64,000 nt of DNA from Chamaecrista fasciculata. Its lineage: Eukaryota > Streptophyta > Magnoliopsida > Fabales > Fabaceae. Of this stretch, positions 1-12,662 are shown piece after piece. Under the pieces are notes generated by a model. The model had not been told where the DNA came from and ran no database searches. It saw nothing but the letters and a program-made list of their open reading frames with translations. A program made the translations under genes and the position numbers. Location of the stretch: assembly GCA_003254925.1 (NCBI GenBank), contig QANZ01045297.1:175451-239450 (forward strand), given 5' to 3'. How positions within the stretch are numbered: the first letter of the stretch is position 1; every line of letters starts with the position of its first letter.

Positions 1-148
1 TTATGGTTAAAATTACAAAATAGCTCCAAAGGGTACCAAAGTGTTAATGGAGAATACCACAAGGTACCAAAGTGTCAAGTTTCAAACCTCAGGGTACCAA
101 AGTGAAATAGGGTCAAACCACAGGGTACCAAAGTGTAATTTACCCAAT
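1..148. repeat. Right end of a TIR element cut by the window edge
   Basis: The phrase 'gggtaccaaagtg' recurs several times, and the stretch ends in 'gtgtaatttaccc' at about 148. This is the right terminus of the same kind of element seen whole at 4873-5335. The left half lies outside the window. No coding content is seen. From 149 to 489 I see only AT-rich unique sequence with no gene. Confidence 0.6.
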
Positions 149-489
149 ATATAAATGAAGCTTCTGTCGGTTTGCCAATGGCATGCAAGTGCAAGTGTGC
201 AACAGTTTCTCCTTTTTTTTTTTTTTACTGGTTTCGAATTTGTTTTTTTGGGTCAGGAAAAAAGCAAGAAATAAAAAGATTCAAATTTCCTACCAAAAAA
301 GGTTATTTGGACTAAAGCTAGTCACTCGATGCGGCCCAAATATTACCTTTTTTTTTCGAGATTCCAGCTTTCTTCAAATATGACTTATAGATAATTGCTT
401 CATTTGGGTCCAACGCTAGACCCAAAAATTATGGCCCCAACATTTTCCACATAGCCACACCACATATTTGCAGTGAAACAAAAAAATAA

Positions 490-1513
490 GGGTAAATTGC
501 AGTTTGGTACCCTATGGTTAGGGGCGATCCCACTTTGGTACCCTAAAAGAAAATTTTTTGCAGTTTGGTGCCCCGTGGTTTGCTCCGTTAGCGAATTGGT
601 CCCCCTGTGCTTTATTTCCGTTAAGATTTAACGGAAAATCTGATTGTGACCACCTTAAAATGTCAAAAACCTCCCAACAAGTCTTCTCTTATGCGTTTAA
701 GTCCTTTCCCATTACTAAAAGGGATCAAAACATAAAAAAACAGAAACTAAAGAGTACATTATGTAATTTTACTGTTGAGTTGAAATTAATTATAAAATGG
801 TCTTTAAAATTCTAATATTATAGAATTTGCTCCTTTTCATAAGATTTCTTTTGAATAGGTCCTAATTTAATTACACTTTAATCCTAAATGTTTATGAATT
901 TTATCAAAATAGTCCTTAGAACTTCAAATGACAAATGAGCATCTATGATTTATCAAAAAATCCCCACCAGAAGCTGAAATGTTCATTCAAGTACACTACA
1001 AACAAATCAAAACCCCCCAAATTTATCAGCTTCTGGTGGGGATTTTTTGATAAATCATAGATGCTCATTTGTCTTTTGAGGTTTTAAGGACTATTTTGAT
1101 AAAGATCATAAACTTTTGGGATTAAAGTGTAATTGAATTAGGACCTATTCAAAAGAAATCTTATGAAAAGGAGAAAATTCTATAATATTATAATTCTAAA
1201 GACCCTTTTATAATTAATTTCAACTCAACAGTAAAATTACATAATGTACTCTTTAGTTTATGTTTTCTTTATGTTTTGATCCCTTTTAGTAAAGGGAAAG
1301 GACTTAGACGCATAAGAGAAGACTTATTGGGAGGTTTTTGACATTTTAAGGTGGTCACAATCAGATTTTTCGTTAAATCCTAACGGAAATAAAGCACAGG
1401 GGACCAATTCGCTAACGAAGCAAACCACGGGGCACCAAACTGCAAAAAAATTTCTTTCAGGGTACCAAAGTGGGATTGCCCCTAACCACATGGTACCAAA
1501 CTACAATTTACCC
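490..1513. mobile_element. Foldback Mutator-like element, copy A
   Basis: Two arms of about 490 bp (490-980 and 1026-1513) are near-perfect reverse complements around a spacer of roughly 45 bp. The ends read 'gggtaaattgcag' and 'aatttaccc'. The 1 kb unit is almost entirely inverted repeat, with no transposase, so it is non-autonomous. It belongs to the same family as the element at 34178-35868, whose 9-bp target duplication points to Mutator-like transposition. Copy A has 'aaaaaataa' on its left but no matching right flank, so its duplication is decayed or its right flank was replaced. Small ORFs inside the arms are not taken as genes. Confidence 0.8.
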
Positions 1514-2553
1514 TTTCGGCCTAAAACAAAGACAAAGATGAACTTTTTGTTTTGTTCGCTCCGAAGGAAGTATTGGTTCAAAAAACAAAAACAACAACAA
1601 AAAATAAAAACAAAAAAGAAATAATAAGGCCTGTGATTTAAGAGAATTTCAAAAGTATTATTATTTTTTTAAAAAAGCATCATGCCAAACTATATTAAAT
1701 AAGCTAAATGGCACTTACAATTAGTGAGAGGATTCTAATATGATAAAATAGAAGAAGAACAATTTGCAAACATTATTGAACTAGAATAACAAATTAAAGT
1801 ACAAATAATCCTATCTGCAGATGAAAGTCATCACCGATTTTAGTGTTGCCAACAAAAAGTTTACCATGAAACTCTATGCATATTAGAAATGGAGTGTTTG
1901 TCCCAGATGTAAATACCATAGACTCTTCCATAAAATTGTTGAAATATTTCATGCTTTCCGACATATATGCTCAGATCTAATCAAGATCTAGTATTGGAAT
2001 CGAATCTCTCACACGAAAATACAGAGAAAATGGAGAGAAGACGCCGAGCGGTTGTGGAGCTGATATTGTTCTACCAAAAGTATTATTATTAAAGGTTAGT
2101 TTATGATGTAAAATAGGCATTGCATGTCATTAGTAATATGATTTTACACACAATTTTAATTAGTTAAACAAATTATCTTTTTTTATTATTTTATAACATT
2201 AAATTACTTTAAAAAAAAAAGATTGTGTCACATCTCAAATATATACATATCATACTTTACATTTTAAAATTGGGTTTGGATCCTCTAGAGTTCCTTTCTT
2301 TAGAGTTCTTGTAAAGTTAGAGAGAGAAAGGAAGAAGAGGAGAGAGAAAATATGAAATTCATAAAATAAAAATATGTAAAATAATATTTTCTCTTTCTCT
2401 CTCTTCTTTTCTCTTCCTTTCTCTCTCATACTCCACAAGAACTCTAGAGAAAAGGAACTCTAGATGATCCATTTCCTTTAAAATTACCCTATCATTAAAT
2501 TACACTATTGCGTTTCATCTTCACTTTTCATTTATTATTTTTTCTTTACTCTG
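1514..2553. other. Gene-free AT-rich intergenic stretch
   Basis: No coding exon or RNA gene is recognised. There are AT-rich runs and a local CT/GA-rich inverted pair at about 2300-2440, where 'agagagaaaggaag' faces 'ctctcttctttt'. This looks like a low-complexity hairpin and accounts for the short minus-strand reading frame there. Confidence 0.5.
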
Positions 2554-4431
2554 TTTTGTAAAGTATGACATTTTCAGTGATTTTCAGTTATGCCCTTAAC
2601 ATTTCATTTTGTTCAAGCGTGCCCTCAATGTGAAACTAACGTTTCAATTATACCCCCAATTTTGACTCAATGCCCATGTGGCAATTTTTTTACTTATGTG
2701 TCATTTTTTTGGTCTGACGTGGCATAATGACTGGACATTCATATTTTTTTTTTCCACCGTGGCATGATGACTGGATTTACATATTTGAACATAAAAATTG
2801 AGTAAACTAGCAAATCAGTCCTTGGATTTACATTTTTCATCATCTTCATTCATTTTAGTCCCAAATCCTCAAAATAAAATTGTAAAGTGTCTCAAAACTC
2901 TTCCAAACATTCCAATTTAGTCCTTAAAAATATTAAAAACCCTAAAACCTAAACCCCAAACTCTAAACCCTAAAACCCTAAACCCTAAATTCTCAAACCC
3001 TAAAACCTCAACCCTAAACCCTAAAATATTAAAAACCCTAAAAACCTAAACTCTAAACCTTAAACCTTAAAATCCAAAACCTTAAAATCTAAACCCTAAA
3101 ACCTAAATTGATTTCACACCCTAATTAAATACACAATTTTTTTCATCCCTAATTAAAAGAAACCCAATTCTCTTCATCCCTAATTAAAAAAAAAAACGCA
3201 GAGTTCTTCTCTTCATCCCCTGCCTCCGCCATCATCATCTCTTGATCTCCATCTCCATCAATGGGCAAAAATCGCCGTCGAGTTCATCATCTCGAGTCTC
3301 CACTGTCGCCTACCGTCGTTGCCTGTTGAGAACGAGTATTGGAGAACGCTCGAAGAAAGGCGATGCCGCCTTCAAGTCCAGTTCATCCACATCAGTGCCA
3401 ATCTCCAGTTCATCTTTGTCACTTCTCTTCCAGATCCGTTCGTTTCGCGATTTTCCAAGTGATTTCGTTTTGGCTGTGATGTAGCGATCAGTTCATCTCC
3501 AGTTCATCTTCGTCACTTCTCTAGTTGTTCAAGCTCTGAGATGCTTCCACTCATACTCATTATCTTCAAGAAATTGGATTTGCGTGTGAGAGACAAGAAG
3601 TGATGATGATGTTGATGAATATGGATTTGATGATGATGGTGTTGATGAATCTGGATTTGATGATGATGATGTTGATGAATCGTGATTTGGGTTCATGTAC
3701 TGGGTTTTGGGGTTCTGGCATATGAATCTCTTTATGGACCAAATTTTTTTTTTTAATTTTTGATTTAATAAAATAAATGTCAGGGATTGAATTGCAACTC
3801 AAAATAAAACCCACTAAGTACTGGATTTAGGGTTTAGGGATTTAAGGGTTTTAATATTTTTGAGGACTAAATTGGATGGAGATGAAGATTAAAAAAATTA
3901 AGTTTTAGGGGTTTTTAATATTTTTAAGGACTAAATTGAAATGTTTGAAAGAGTTTTGGGACACTTTATAATTTTAGGATTAGGGTTTTAGGGTTTAGGG
4001 TTTTAGGGTTTAGAGTTTGGGGTTTAGGTTTTAGGGTTTTTAATATTTTTAAGGACTAAATTGGAATGTTTGGAAGAGTTTTGAGACACTTTACAATTTT
4101 ATTTTGAGGATTTGGGACTAAAATGAATGAAGATGATGAAAAATGTAAATCCAGAGACTGATTTGCTAGTTTACTCAATTTTTATGTTCAAAAATGTAAA
4201 TCCAGTCATCATGCCACGGTGGAAAAAAAAATATGAATGTCCAGTCATTATGCCACGTCAGACCAAAAAAATGACACATAAGTAAAAAAATTGCCACATG
4301 GGCATTGAGTCAAAATTGGGGGCATAATTGAAAGGTTAGTTTCACATTGAGGGCACGCTTGAACAAAATGAAACGTTAGGGGTATAACTGAAAATCACTG
4401 CAAACGTTAGGGGCACAAAATGGTGTTTTAC
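2554..4431. mobile_element. 1.9-kb long-TIR (MULE-type) non-autonomous element
   Basis: A left arm (about 2554-3000) and a right arm (about 3990-4431) are reverse complements of each other over roughly 430 bp. They include the phrases 'gttcaagcgtgccctcaa' and 'gccacatgggcattgagtc'. The inner parts of both arms contain runs of 'ccctaaa' / 'tttaggg'. The left tip appears to have a small deletion relative to the right tip. The core (about 3120-3830) is richer in GC and has an 80-codon open frame at 3242-3484 with no recognisable domain; it may be captured host DNA. I could not define a clean target duplication. Confidence 0.7.
2938..3110. repeat. Telomere-like CCCTAAA repeats in the element arm
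   Basis: There are many imperfect copies of the plant telomere heptamer (CCCTAAA). The mirror-image run is at about 3960-4040 as 'tttaggg'. Because they sit symmetrically in both arms of the element, they belong to it and are not a relic of a chromosome end. Confidence 0.7.
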
Positions 4432-4872
4432 AATGGTGGAGCTTAGAAGTACTTATTTCTTTTTTTATATCATCATTATACTTCTGCAAATTTTTCTTTT
4501 GCATTTTAAAGATTGTATTGTCCCTGATGATATATTTTTTTTCACTTGCTCTCCCTTGTACTAAATATTAGAAATGTAGCGTGGTCCCCGTTTGCTGCAT
4601 AGGCTCAAGGTTCATTGAATCACTAGTACATACTCTTATATTCTAGCGTCCTAAAAGGGCAAAACATTAATGAATGTTTTAAATTTATGAGTATATATCA
4701 ACCTTTTATGTTTCACTAAAGTTGTTTTTTGTGTCTTTTAAAAAAATATGAATTATTTAAATCTTAATTTTTATGTTGTTAAGAAAAGTAAACTAATTAA
4801 ATTAATAGAATATTCTAAGATGAGATTCTCGAGGTGAAATTATAGACAATTAAACTGCTAACTTTATTTTTA

Positions 4873-5335
4873 GGATAAATTACATTTTGGTATCGTGTAG
4901 TTTGACTTCATTCCACTTTAGTACCTTATGGTTTAAAACGTGACACTTTGGTACCCTGAGGTCTCCATTGTTACTCCTTTGGTACCTTGTATAATTTTTC
5001 TGTTAGTTTTAGACAAAATTTGACACTTGACCTGCATGTGCACTCACTAAAATTCAATTTTGTCCAACATTTTACCGTAACAAAGATCAAAAGCTCACTA
5101 AACCAAAATAAGATGTTCTGTTATACACTTTCATTAATTGGAATTGTTGTGGTAAAATGTTAAACAAAATTAAATTTTAGTGAGCCAACGTGTCAAATTC
5201 CATCCAAAATTAACGGAAAAATTATTCAGGGTACCAAAGGGATAGAGACTTCAAAATATCAAAATGTTACGTTTTAAACCATATGGTATCAAAGTGAAAT
5301 AAGATCAAATTATAAATACTAAAATATAATTTACC
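4873..5335. mobile_element. Small TIR element with 10-bp target duplication
   Basis: The termini 'ggataaattacattttgg' and 'aaaatataatttacc' are inverted copies that continue inward with 'actttggtacc'-type phrases. The flanks at 4863-4872 and 5336-5345 both read 'tttattttta', a perfect 10-bp direct repeat as left by Mutator-like insertion. It has no coding capacity. A relative ends at position 148. Confidence 0.8.
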
Positions 5336-5562
5336 TTTATTTTTATAAAAATAACAGCTATATAGTGTTTTTTTTTTTTTTGATAAATCAGCTATATAGT
5401 GTATTGAAAATTAACTTCACTAGTAAAAAACACGTAAGCGCACCAGCACTGTTTCTTACACTTTGGAAATACTTCAACAAATTAATGCAAGCTTCGTCAT
5501 CGTCACATTAGGGTTCTTGTAGTTTTCAACTTGGGGCTTCGAGGACCAAACGACCACGTAAG

Positions 5563-6490
5563 TAGGGGTGTGCAAAAATGGGGCAACCCGACTAAATATC
5601 AAGTTTGGTCGGTACGGGTTTACCCCTTTGGGTATTATTGGAGAAAATGTCGGTCTGATCGGGTTTTCAGGTGAATCCGTTTTAATCCGATCGAACCCGA
5701 CCCGACCCGAATGAAAGAAAAAATAGATGGAAATCATCTGAGTTGTGTGTAACTGTGTCCTGAAATGAAGAACTAAAGAATAAAGACCAGGAATCCCTCA
5801 CCGTTTCAGACCCTCAGTTCCACTCACTCTCATTCTCAGATCGTAAAGGCACGAGCACTGAAGCACACAAGTCTTGAATAGAAGATTGGAGTTTCACGCT
5901 GACCCACTTCGAACCTCGCACCCCACTTCGAACCAACGCCGAATCTGACTGAGCCGACGCCGACGCCGACGCCGAAGCCCCACCTCGTCGGTTTAGCTGC
6001 CAAGACGATGGTCCGCCACTGCGATTTGAAGCTCGTCGGTGGCTGCTAATGGAGATTGTAAGATTGGATCTAAAAGTTTCATCAGCTTCATTACCCAGAT
6101 CCAGGAGAAGTCGAGAAGCAAGAAGAATCATGTAGTTTAATTTTGATTAAATAAATTTATTTATATATAATAATTACAAATATATAAAAATATATCAATT
6201 ATATTATATACATTGTGCAGAGAGTAAAATCGTGACTCATGAGACGGTGAGCGAGGGAAAAAGACATGAAGTGAATATTTTTTTTGTTTTCTTTTTTAAT
6301 TTTTTAAATAATGTTTTATCGGTAATCCGATCGAACTTAACCGTAATCCGAATTAATCCGAATTAACCCAACTTATCGAGTTGTATGAATTGATGGACGG
6401 ATTCGGGTTACAAAATTCTAACCCGCCACTTACCGTATCTACCCGTTCACCCACCCAAACTCGTCCGAACCCGATCGATGCACACCCCTA
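5563..6490. mobile_element. hAT-like non-autonomous element with GC-rich core
   Basis: The ends are 'taggggtgtgca' and 'tgcacacccct'. The subterminal regions on both sides carry inverted 'cgggt' and 'ccgatcgaac' phrases (5620-5710 and 6315-6475). This style of terminus is common in plant hAT-type elements. The flanks resemble each other but are not an exact 8-bp duplication, so the class is an inference. The core (5790-6130) is GC-rich with a 105-codon minus-strand open frame of no recognisable family. It may be captured 5' gene sequence. Confidence 0.55.
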
Positions 6491-7145
6491 CATACATAAG
6501 AGTATATAGGTAATCTAACTAAGCATAAAGATTCAGGCCAAAAAAAAAATAAGCAGTAAAGATGATATTTAATGATCCAACATTATCATTTCATCGACAC
6601 GCTACGAACGAAATCACCACAAAAGTTTTTATGAATCGAATTGTTAACAATTAATATTTTTCAAAAAACTTTACCAAAAAAAAATACTTTTCAAAAAATA
6701 ACCAAAATGTTTGTTTCTATTTTTCAAATACCAACTCGTTAAATTGGTCATATTTTAAATATCAAGAAATAAATTTTCTGTAGAATTAAAGTTTGAGACA
6801 TTATATAATTAAAATGACACAAAAACTTTCGTGTAGCTTTCTAAAAATTAGGAATGACGAGTATATAATTACATTAAACTTCAATAAATAATTAAATATT
6901 AATGTAATTTTCTCTGAAATCGGTAATTGCAGCTATCAATTTTATACAAATAAGAAATAATAGTAAATATGACAAATACGTATAATCATAATACTAAATT
7001 TAATTAAATATTTTTTTTTACTAATTTGGATTTATCACAATAACTTGTTTTTGGCCTGAATTATCACATTAACTTCGCAGTTAGTTAGCTATTCTGAACA
7101 TGAGGTGAACATGAGGTATGCACAAGACTTTATGTTTAAAAAGTA

Positions 7146-7423
7146 ATTCCTCCGGTTCTGAATATCTGATGTTTTGGAGAACTTTTTTTTGTTTCAAAAT
7201 ATCTTATGTTTTACAAATTCAAGATAACATTAAGTATTTGTTTACCATTTTATCCCTATTAAATATAGTAGAGTCATAAATGAATAAGCATTTCCCAAGT
7301 ATTTCTATTATTTTCAATAGGGATAGTTTAGCCTTTTTATCTCATTTTTCTCTTTATTCTAGGTGAGCCAATCATTTCCTTAATCTGTGTCCTTAAACAT
7401 CAGATATATAGAACCGGAGGGAA
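7146..7423. mobile_element. Stowaway-like (Tc1/mariner) MITE
   Basis: The ends are 'ttcctccggttctga' and 'gaaccggagggaa', inverted and close to the Stowaway 'CTCCCTCCG' consensus. Next to them sit a second inverted pair, 'atctgatgttt' and 'aaacatcagat'. TA occurs at both borders. It is 278 bp with no coding capacity. A partial second copy lies at 49738-49901. From 7424 to 8759 I see AT-rich sequence and no gene. Confidence 0.75.
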
Positions 7424-8764
7424 TAGTAAATCTTAATGTCTTAACATTTAATAAGTGACACACTAATTTCATATCCGGATCAAGCATTCAGGCCGACTCA
7501 AGTCTCAGGGAGCAAGCTTAGACTTTACTCTTCAATAAAACCTTCTTTTCTCCTAAGACATGATTATTGATTAACGAGAAATCATTCTCATTTTTCACAA
7601 TTTCAACTATTTGATAGTTGCGCTTTTGGAATAGATTATTTAGTTTCTCAAAAATTACAAATATTAATTTGTTAGTCCCTCTAGCATATCTTCTTTAATG
7701 ACATTGATTATCTGACCCTTCAAGTATACATATGACACGTTAAATGTCATACATTTAACTATTTGGAACCACATAAGATTTGAGATTTGAAAATGCTTTA
7801 ATATTTATGCCGTATGAAGCTTCACGTGTAAGATAAATATTTCGGTCTGACTCAATTTTAAGCCAGTTTAATTGTGTTTGTTGGTTCGATCCAGATTAGT
7901 TAGTTTAGGTGACTAGAATGTCAAAGTGACATTTAATGGGTGCCATGTAAGCATTTAACGTCCATGCCATCAAGTAATTTAATAGAGGGACTAAATAGTT
8001 GACGATTATGATAAATAAAAGACTGAGTAGTTAATTTCAATAAATAACAAACCAAATTATTGACTCAGAGCAATTAGTATGTTTCCCATCGACCACTAGA
8101 AGACTTGGTCAGAATGAATCTTGAATCAAGTTGAAGTTCCCTTCCATTTGCGAGTTAATTAATTATTTGAATACTTATTAATTATTAACAGTTAAACTGA
8201 TAGTAGAGTAATTAAACTTTGGACCTCAACGATTTCGCAATTCCAAGGACTCCCCTTGTCTATTGTGTTGACTTAGTCCATATTCACAATATTAAACTTT
8301 GTGAGATTATCTAAATTACCTGTCAGCCTCTCTTGAAATTACTCTTGAGTTGTATAATTTTATTTATTTATTTCAAATTAATTTTAGAAAAATATTCAAT
8401 TTATCAAGAGAACTCTTCAATTGATCCATTTGAGTATCTATGAAATAATAAAAGGTTAGGATCAAGTTAGTCAAGAATAAAGAATAATAATAATGAATAT
8501 AGTGTTTTTTTTAGAGAAAACAACTTTTATATAAGATGACTTAGATAAAATATTTAAAGAATTTTGATGAGAATTAGCATATATCAAGTAGTTATTGAAA
8601 TAGAGAAATGATTAGAATTACGTAAAGAGATATTTGGTGAATCTTGATCTAATCTACCTGAGGGGTGATTATTGAGATATTGTTAAATCTTAACTTATCA
8701 ATTTTTTTTTTCGGGCAAAAAAAAAAACTTATCAATTTTTGTATATATTTTTTGTGTTACTACT

Positions 8765-9367
8765 TGATAAACTAGAAAATGGTTAGCACTTACCTAGTTC
8801 ACCGGAATGGGCTGCAAGAGCCAAGAGTTGAGCAAGAACCTGCAAGAGCTTCACAGGGGGCCATGCGAAGTGTACTCCGACGCTCAAGTTAGTAAGAGAG
8901 TGATAAGAGAGTAAGAGAATTTCAGAGTGTAAGAAGTAGCTAACCTTGAACTGCTGAGATGTGCTCTATTTATAGAGCAGGGAGGAGAGAGGTGGCCAGC
9001 GCGCGGGGCGGACCACGTAACCAGACACGATCTCCACCAGCGGAGATGGTGGAGACCGAGATTTGCGGAGCAAGGCAATCGTGGGTGATTGCGTGTCATG
9101 TCGCATGGCGGGCGCCAGGCAACTGGAGATCGTGGGTGTGAACAAGTCAGTAGCCCACGATCTCCCGCAGCGTGGATTGCGGAGCGAGGTAGTCGTGGAT
9201 GACTACGTGTTATTTGGGGGCGTGCGCCAAGACCCTGGATGGATCATGGCCGCCCCTAACTGTGCATAGGGCGCCCGTTTGGCTCGAGGGCGCCTTGCAA
9301 GGTGTGGAGGGGAGAAGAGGCCTGGTTCGAGGGCCGTTTAGGCGTACGCCCAAATAGTGATGTATCA
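8765..9367 (-). mobile_element. Solo LTR, 603 bp, minus orientation
   Basis: Read on the minus strand it begins TGATA and ends TATCA, and it is flanked by the 5-bp direct repeat 'ctact' (8760-8764 and 9368-9372). A TATA-like 'tctatttatagag' sits at 8963-8976. The downstream leader, 'cttactaacttgagcg' on the minus strand, resembles that of the LTRs at 32766 and 48660. There is no internal retrotransposon sequence beside it, so it is a solo LTR left by LTR-LTR recombination. Short reading frames inside it are not genes. Confidence 0.85.
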
Positions 9368-9372
9368 CTACT

Positions 9373-10285
9373 TACTAGCTATAATATGCCTTTTTATTTA
9401 GTTTGTCTCATTTAATATCTATCAATATACATTGTTGATGGTTGAAGTATTAAATTTAGCCAATTATGCATTATATATATTGTAATCACAATTTTATTTA
9501 ATTATCAAATAGTCATATGTTTTCTATCTCGTTATATTAGTATAGCTGAACGATATTAAAATTTAAATTTTGTAAAATTTGGTTGTACCATGCTTCACTT
9601 AAATTTGGTGTCTTTTTAAGTTGTTCACTTAGTATTTAGAGTTTTGTCCTGATTAATACGATTTGGATTATAATGGAAGAGTGTTTTTTTTTTTTAATAA
9701 CTAAAGTAATTATATTTATAATATCTCAAATTCTAAAATTTAACTTAAACAATACCGAACTGCTTATTATTTTATATCAACACTTTATTGACCCTCCAAA
9801 ACAATTTGAGAAAAAACTATTTTCACAGAAGCTTTAAACTTCTCTTCTCTCAACCTTTGTTTTGATTTGTCATTTTGATTCAGCAGGAAAGAAAAATCAC
9901 CGCAGGTCTAGAAAAATGGTGAAATTGACTAAACTTATGTGTGTTTCACTGTTTATCATGTGTTTATCCTATAAGATGGATCAATTTATGAATTTTAAAA
10001 ATCAACAAAAAATTTATGAATTTGCTTTTTTTTTTCATCTATTGATAATGTATCTAGAAGCTCAATAATTTGCGCCACACCCTACCATAACATGTCATAA
10101 TGACATTAGGATGGGAACAATAAGATAGTACTCATTAGCTAGAGGATCCGATACTTATATATAAAGTAAAAATAATCTTACTTGATACATAAATTTTATC
10201 AAAAAGGTTACATAAGATTATGTGCGATTTATTAAATAATTGTTGATTAGTTTAATTTATACATTATTAATAGAAAAAAATACTT
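9373..10285. other. Gene-free AT-rich stretch
   Basis: No gene, RNA gene or clear repeat is recognised. The short open frames here have no domain content. Confidence 0.4.
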
Positions 10286-10685
10286 GGCCAAAACGCATTT
10301 TTGATCTCATATCTTTTGTTCGGTTCTCAATTTGGTTTTGTAACTTTTTTGTTGCACTTTTGGTCTCATATCTTTTAGTCATATGCAAAATTAGTATCAT
10401 ATTTTTTTTATTGCAGATATAATCCCATATATTTGAAAAAAGTTACACCGTTAATTAGCTTACAATATTGAATCTTTTGCAAAGATATAAGATCAATTTT
10501 ATAATTTGACCAAAAAAATATGATATCAAATTTGGAATTTGACCCAAAGATATGAGACCAAGAGTGAAACACGAGACTAAATTGAGATTTGAGCAAAATA
10601 TATAAGACAAAAAATGCAATAAAAAAGTTATGGGACAAAACTGAGAGTTGAACAAAAGTTATGAGACCAAAAGTATACTTTAGTC
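10286..10685. mobile_element. Small TIR element, 'ggtctcatatctttt' family
   Basis: The left end 'ggccaaaacgcatttttgat' and the right end 'ccaaaagtatactttagtc' are imperfect inverted copies. The phrase 'tctcatatctttt' is repeated inside each arm. The flanks 'aaaatactt' and 'aaattactt' match at 8 of 9 positions, consistent with an old Mutator-like insertion. It is non-coding. Confidence 0.65.
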
Positions 10686-12662
10686 AAATTACTTTAATAA
10701 TCTTTATGTTATATAAGGAATAGTCTATATGACTGATGGTTGAAATATATTGTTTAATTTGTTTAAATAGATTATTGATATATAGTAAAAAAAATCTTCT
10801 TAAAAAAATTATATAAAATACAATTTAAAACCTAAAGGAATTAACAGATTAATTGTGTATGTCTATTAGGTTTATCTTAAGTCTTAACTAAAGAAGTCAC
10901 GAATATATCAAAAAAAACTAAAGAAGTCACGAGCAATGATCATAGTGAACATCTTAGATATTTTAGGTCAAGTTACTAACCCTCTCAACTTTTGTTATTT
11001 GGTGTGTTGGTTCTTCAACCACTTTCTTTAAATTTTTATCCTTTATAACTATATATATATGGAAATCTTTAAGAGATTTGGTAATTGAATGGAAGCACAA
11101 GTTGGGTGTGATTACACCAATTTTATAATGCAACTTGTCAATAGCAAATTCGACTAGATGCATTATTAGAGGGAGTAGATGAAAAATGGAAAATGTTCAT
11201 TTACCCATAAAACCATTAAACCTTGCAACGAAATATAAGGTGGTCCCTTTTGGTCGTTTAGTCAACCAAATGCAACAACTCTCTTAACACTTTTGCAACG
11301 AAAAATGGTGCCACGCCGTCTCAAGCTTTGTCATCCGAATGGTGACATCTAGAGTTGACCAATTAAACTTGAATGGAATTATAACCTAAGGTTTTTAAAT
11401 AGACTTGGGATTTCGGAATAATAAAATATAAATTGAGTATTTGGACTCCTTTTTTTTATTATTTTTTAAAAAATTCAGGAACAAACGTGTGAAGAGCAAA
11501 CTAAAAATAATAATTATTTTATTTTTGTGAAAATAGTGATTTAGTTGATTGATTTTCTCAATGATTTTATCATTTGAAAGGGAAATTTCCTATTTTCTTA
11601 ATGATTCAATTGGGATTTAAGCATATAAACCATGTTTGTTTAATTATTTACGACTGATCTCGCTTACTTATATTTAAGATTTATCTTTTTTTTTTTTGGT
11701 TTGGGTTTCGGAAAAACAGGGGGATTTGAAAAAGACTGGTCATCTTCCTTATTAATTCAAAGATGGTGGGGGACAATAATAGAGACGTTTGATTATTGGG
11801 AAAATGCACACTTTGTGTAGGAAAATTCCAGCTGTTTGTGTTTGCGCATTTGTTTTCTACCAGATAGAAAATTAAATATTGAATACGACTCTGCATATGA
11901 CAACTTTTAATTTAACTATACACTTCACTCCCACTCGTCACTCAAACATTGGTATCAGTTGGAAATTATGAAAGAATCACAATATGATCTTATATGTACA
12001 CTTGCCCATAATGTCAGGCATGCATCATGTATGTATGTATTAGGGTTAATTTCTTGATTTCTTGATTGATACACTTTTGTTCGCATGTGGAACTTTAGGG
12101 AACTAATGGTGAAAAAACACTTGAGTGCTGCTTAGATAAATTGATATAAAGACAAAATAATTAATTTGCACATGTAAGAGGGTAGAGTTTTTCATGACGT
12201 TGTTGCTGTTATTGTTGTTTTTTTAATTTATAAAATAATTCACTTAAATAATGCTTCTAACATTAGATCAAATTTATTGGAGATCAAACTGTTATTTTTG
12301 TAAATTTTTTAAAGAAATTCTTCAGTTGAACTTTGAGATTGTTTTTACAATGGCAATATATTTTACTAACATGCGTCACCCTCATTCTTTCTTGAACTTA
12401 TCATATAATTTTTGCGATACAAGTTCGTAATTCAAGTGAGGAGATGTTAAGGGGTAACTAATCAATTTGGAAGAAACAAGAGTGACAAAACATAACTATA
12501 TTATTTCCATCCATCTCTCCAATGGTGCTCACACCAACCAGTGAAACCTAAGTATATATGCATTATATATAATTATCTAAAATAGACATAACTATTAAGT
12601 ACTAAATTTTATATTTCGAGATTATAATAGTGATGATATCTAAGTTCAGTAAAAAACTGTAA
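10686..12662. other. 3' flank of the PB1 gene, no gene seen
   Basis: AT-rich unique sequence. No exon-like open frame, tRNA or element with defined ends is recognised. The first few hundred bases below 12663 should contain the 3' UTR of the minus-strand PB1 gene. Confidence 0.4.

Noticed and set aside
2938..4040. Relic of an ancient chromosome end or fusion
   Set aside because: The telomere-like runs are short, imperfect and symmetrical in the arms of one transposable element.
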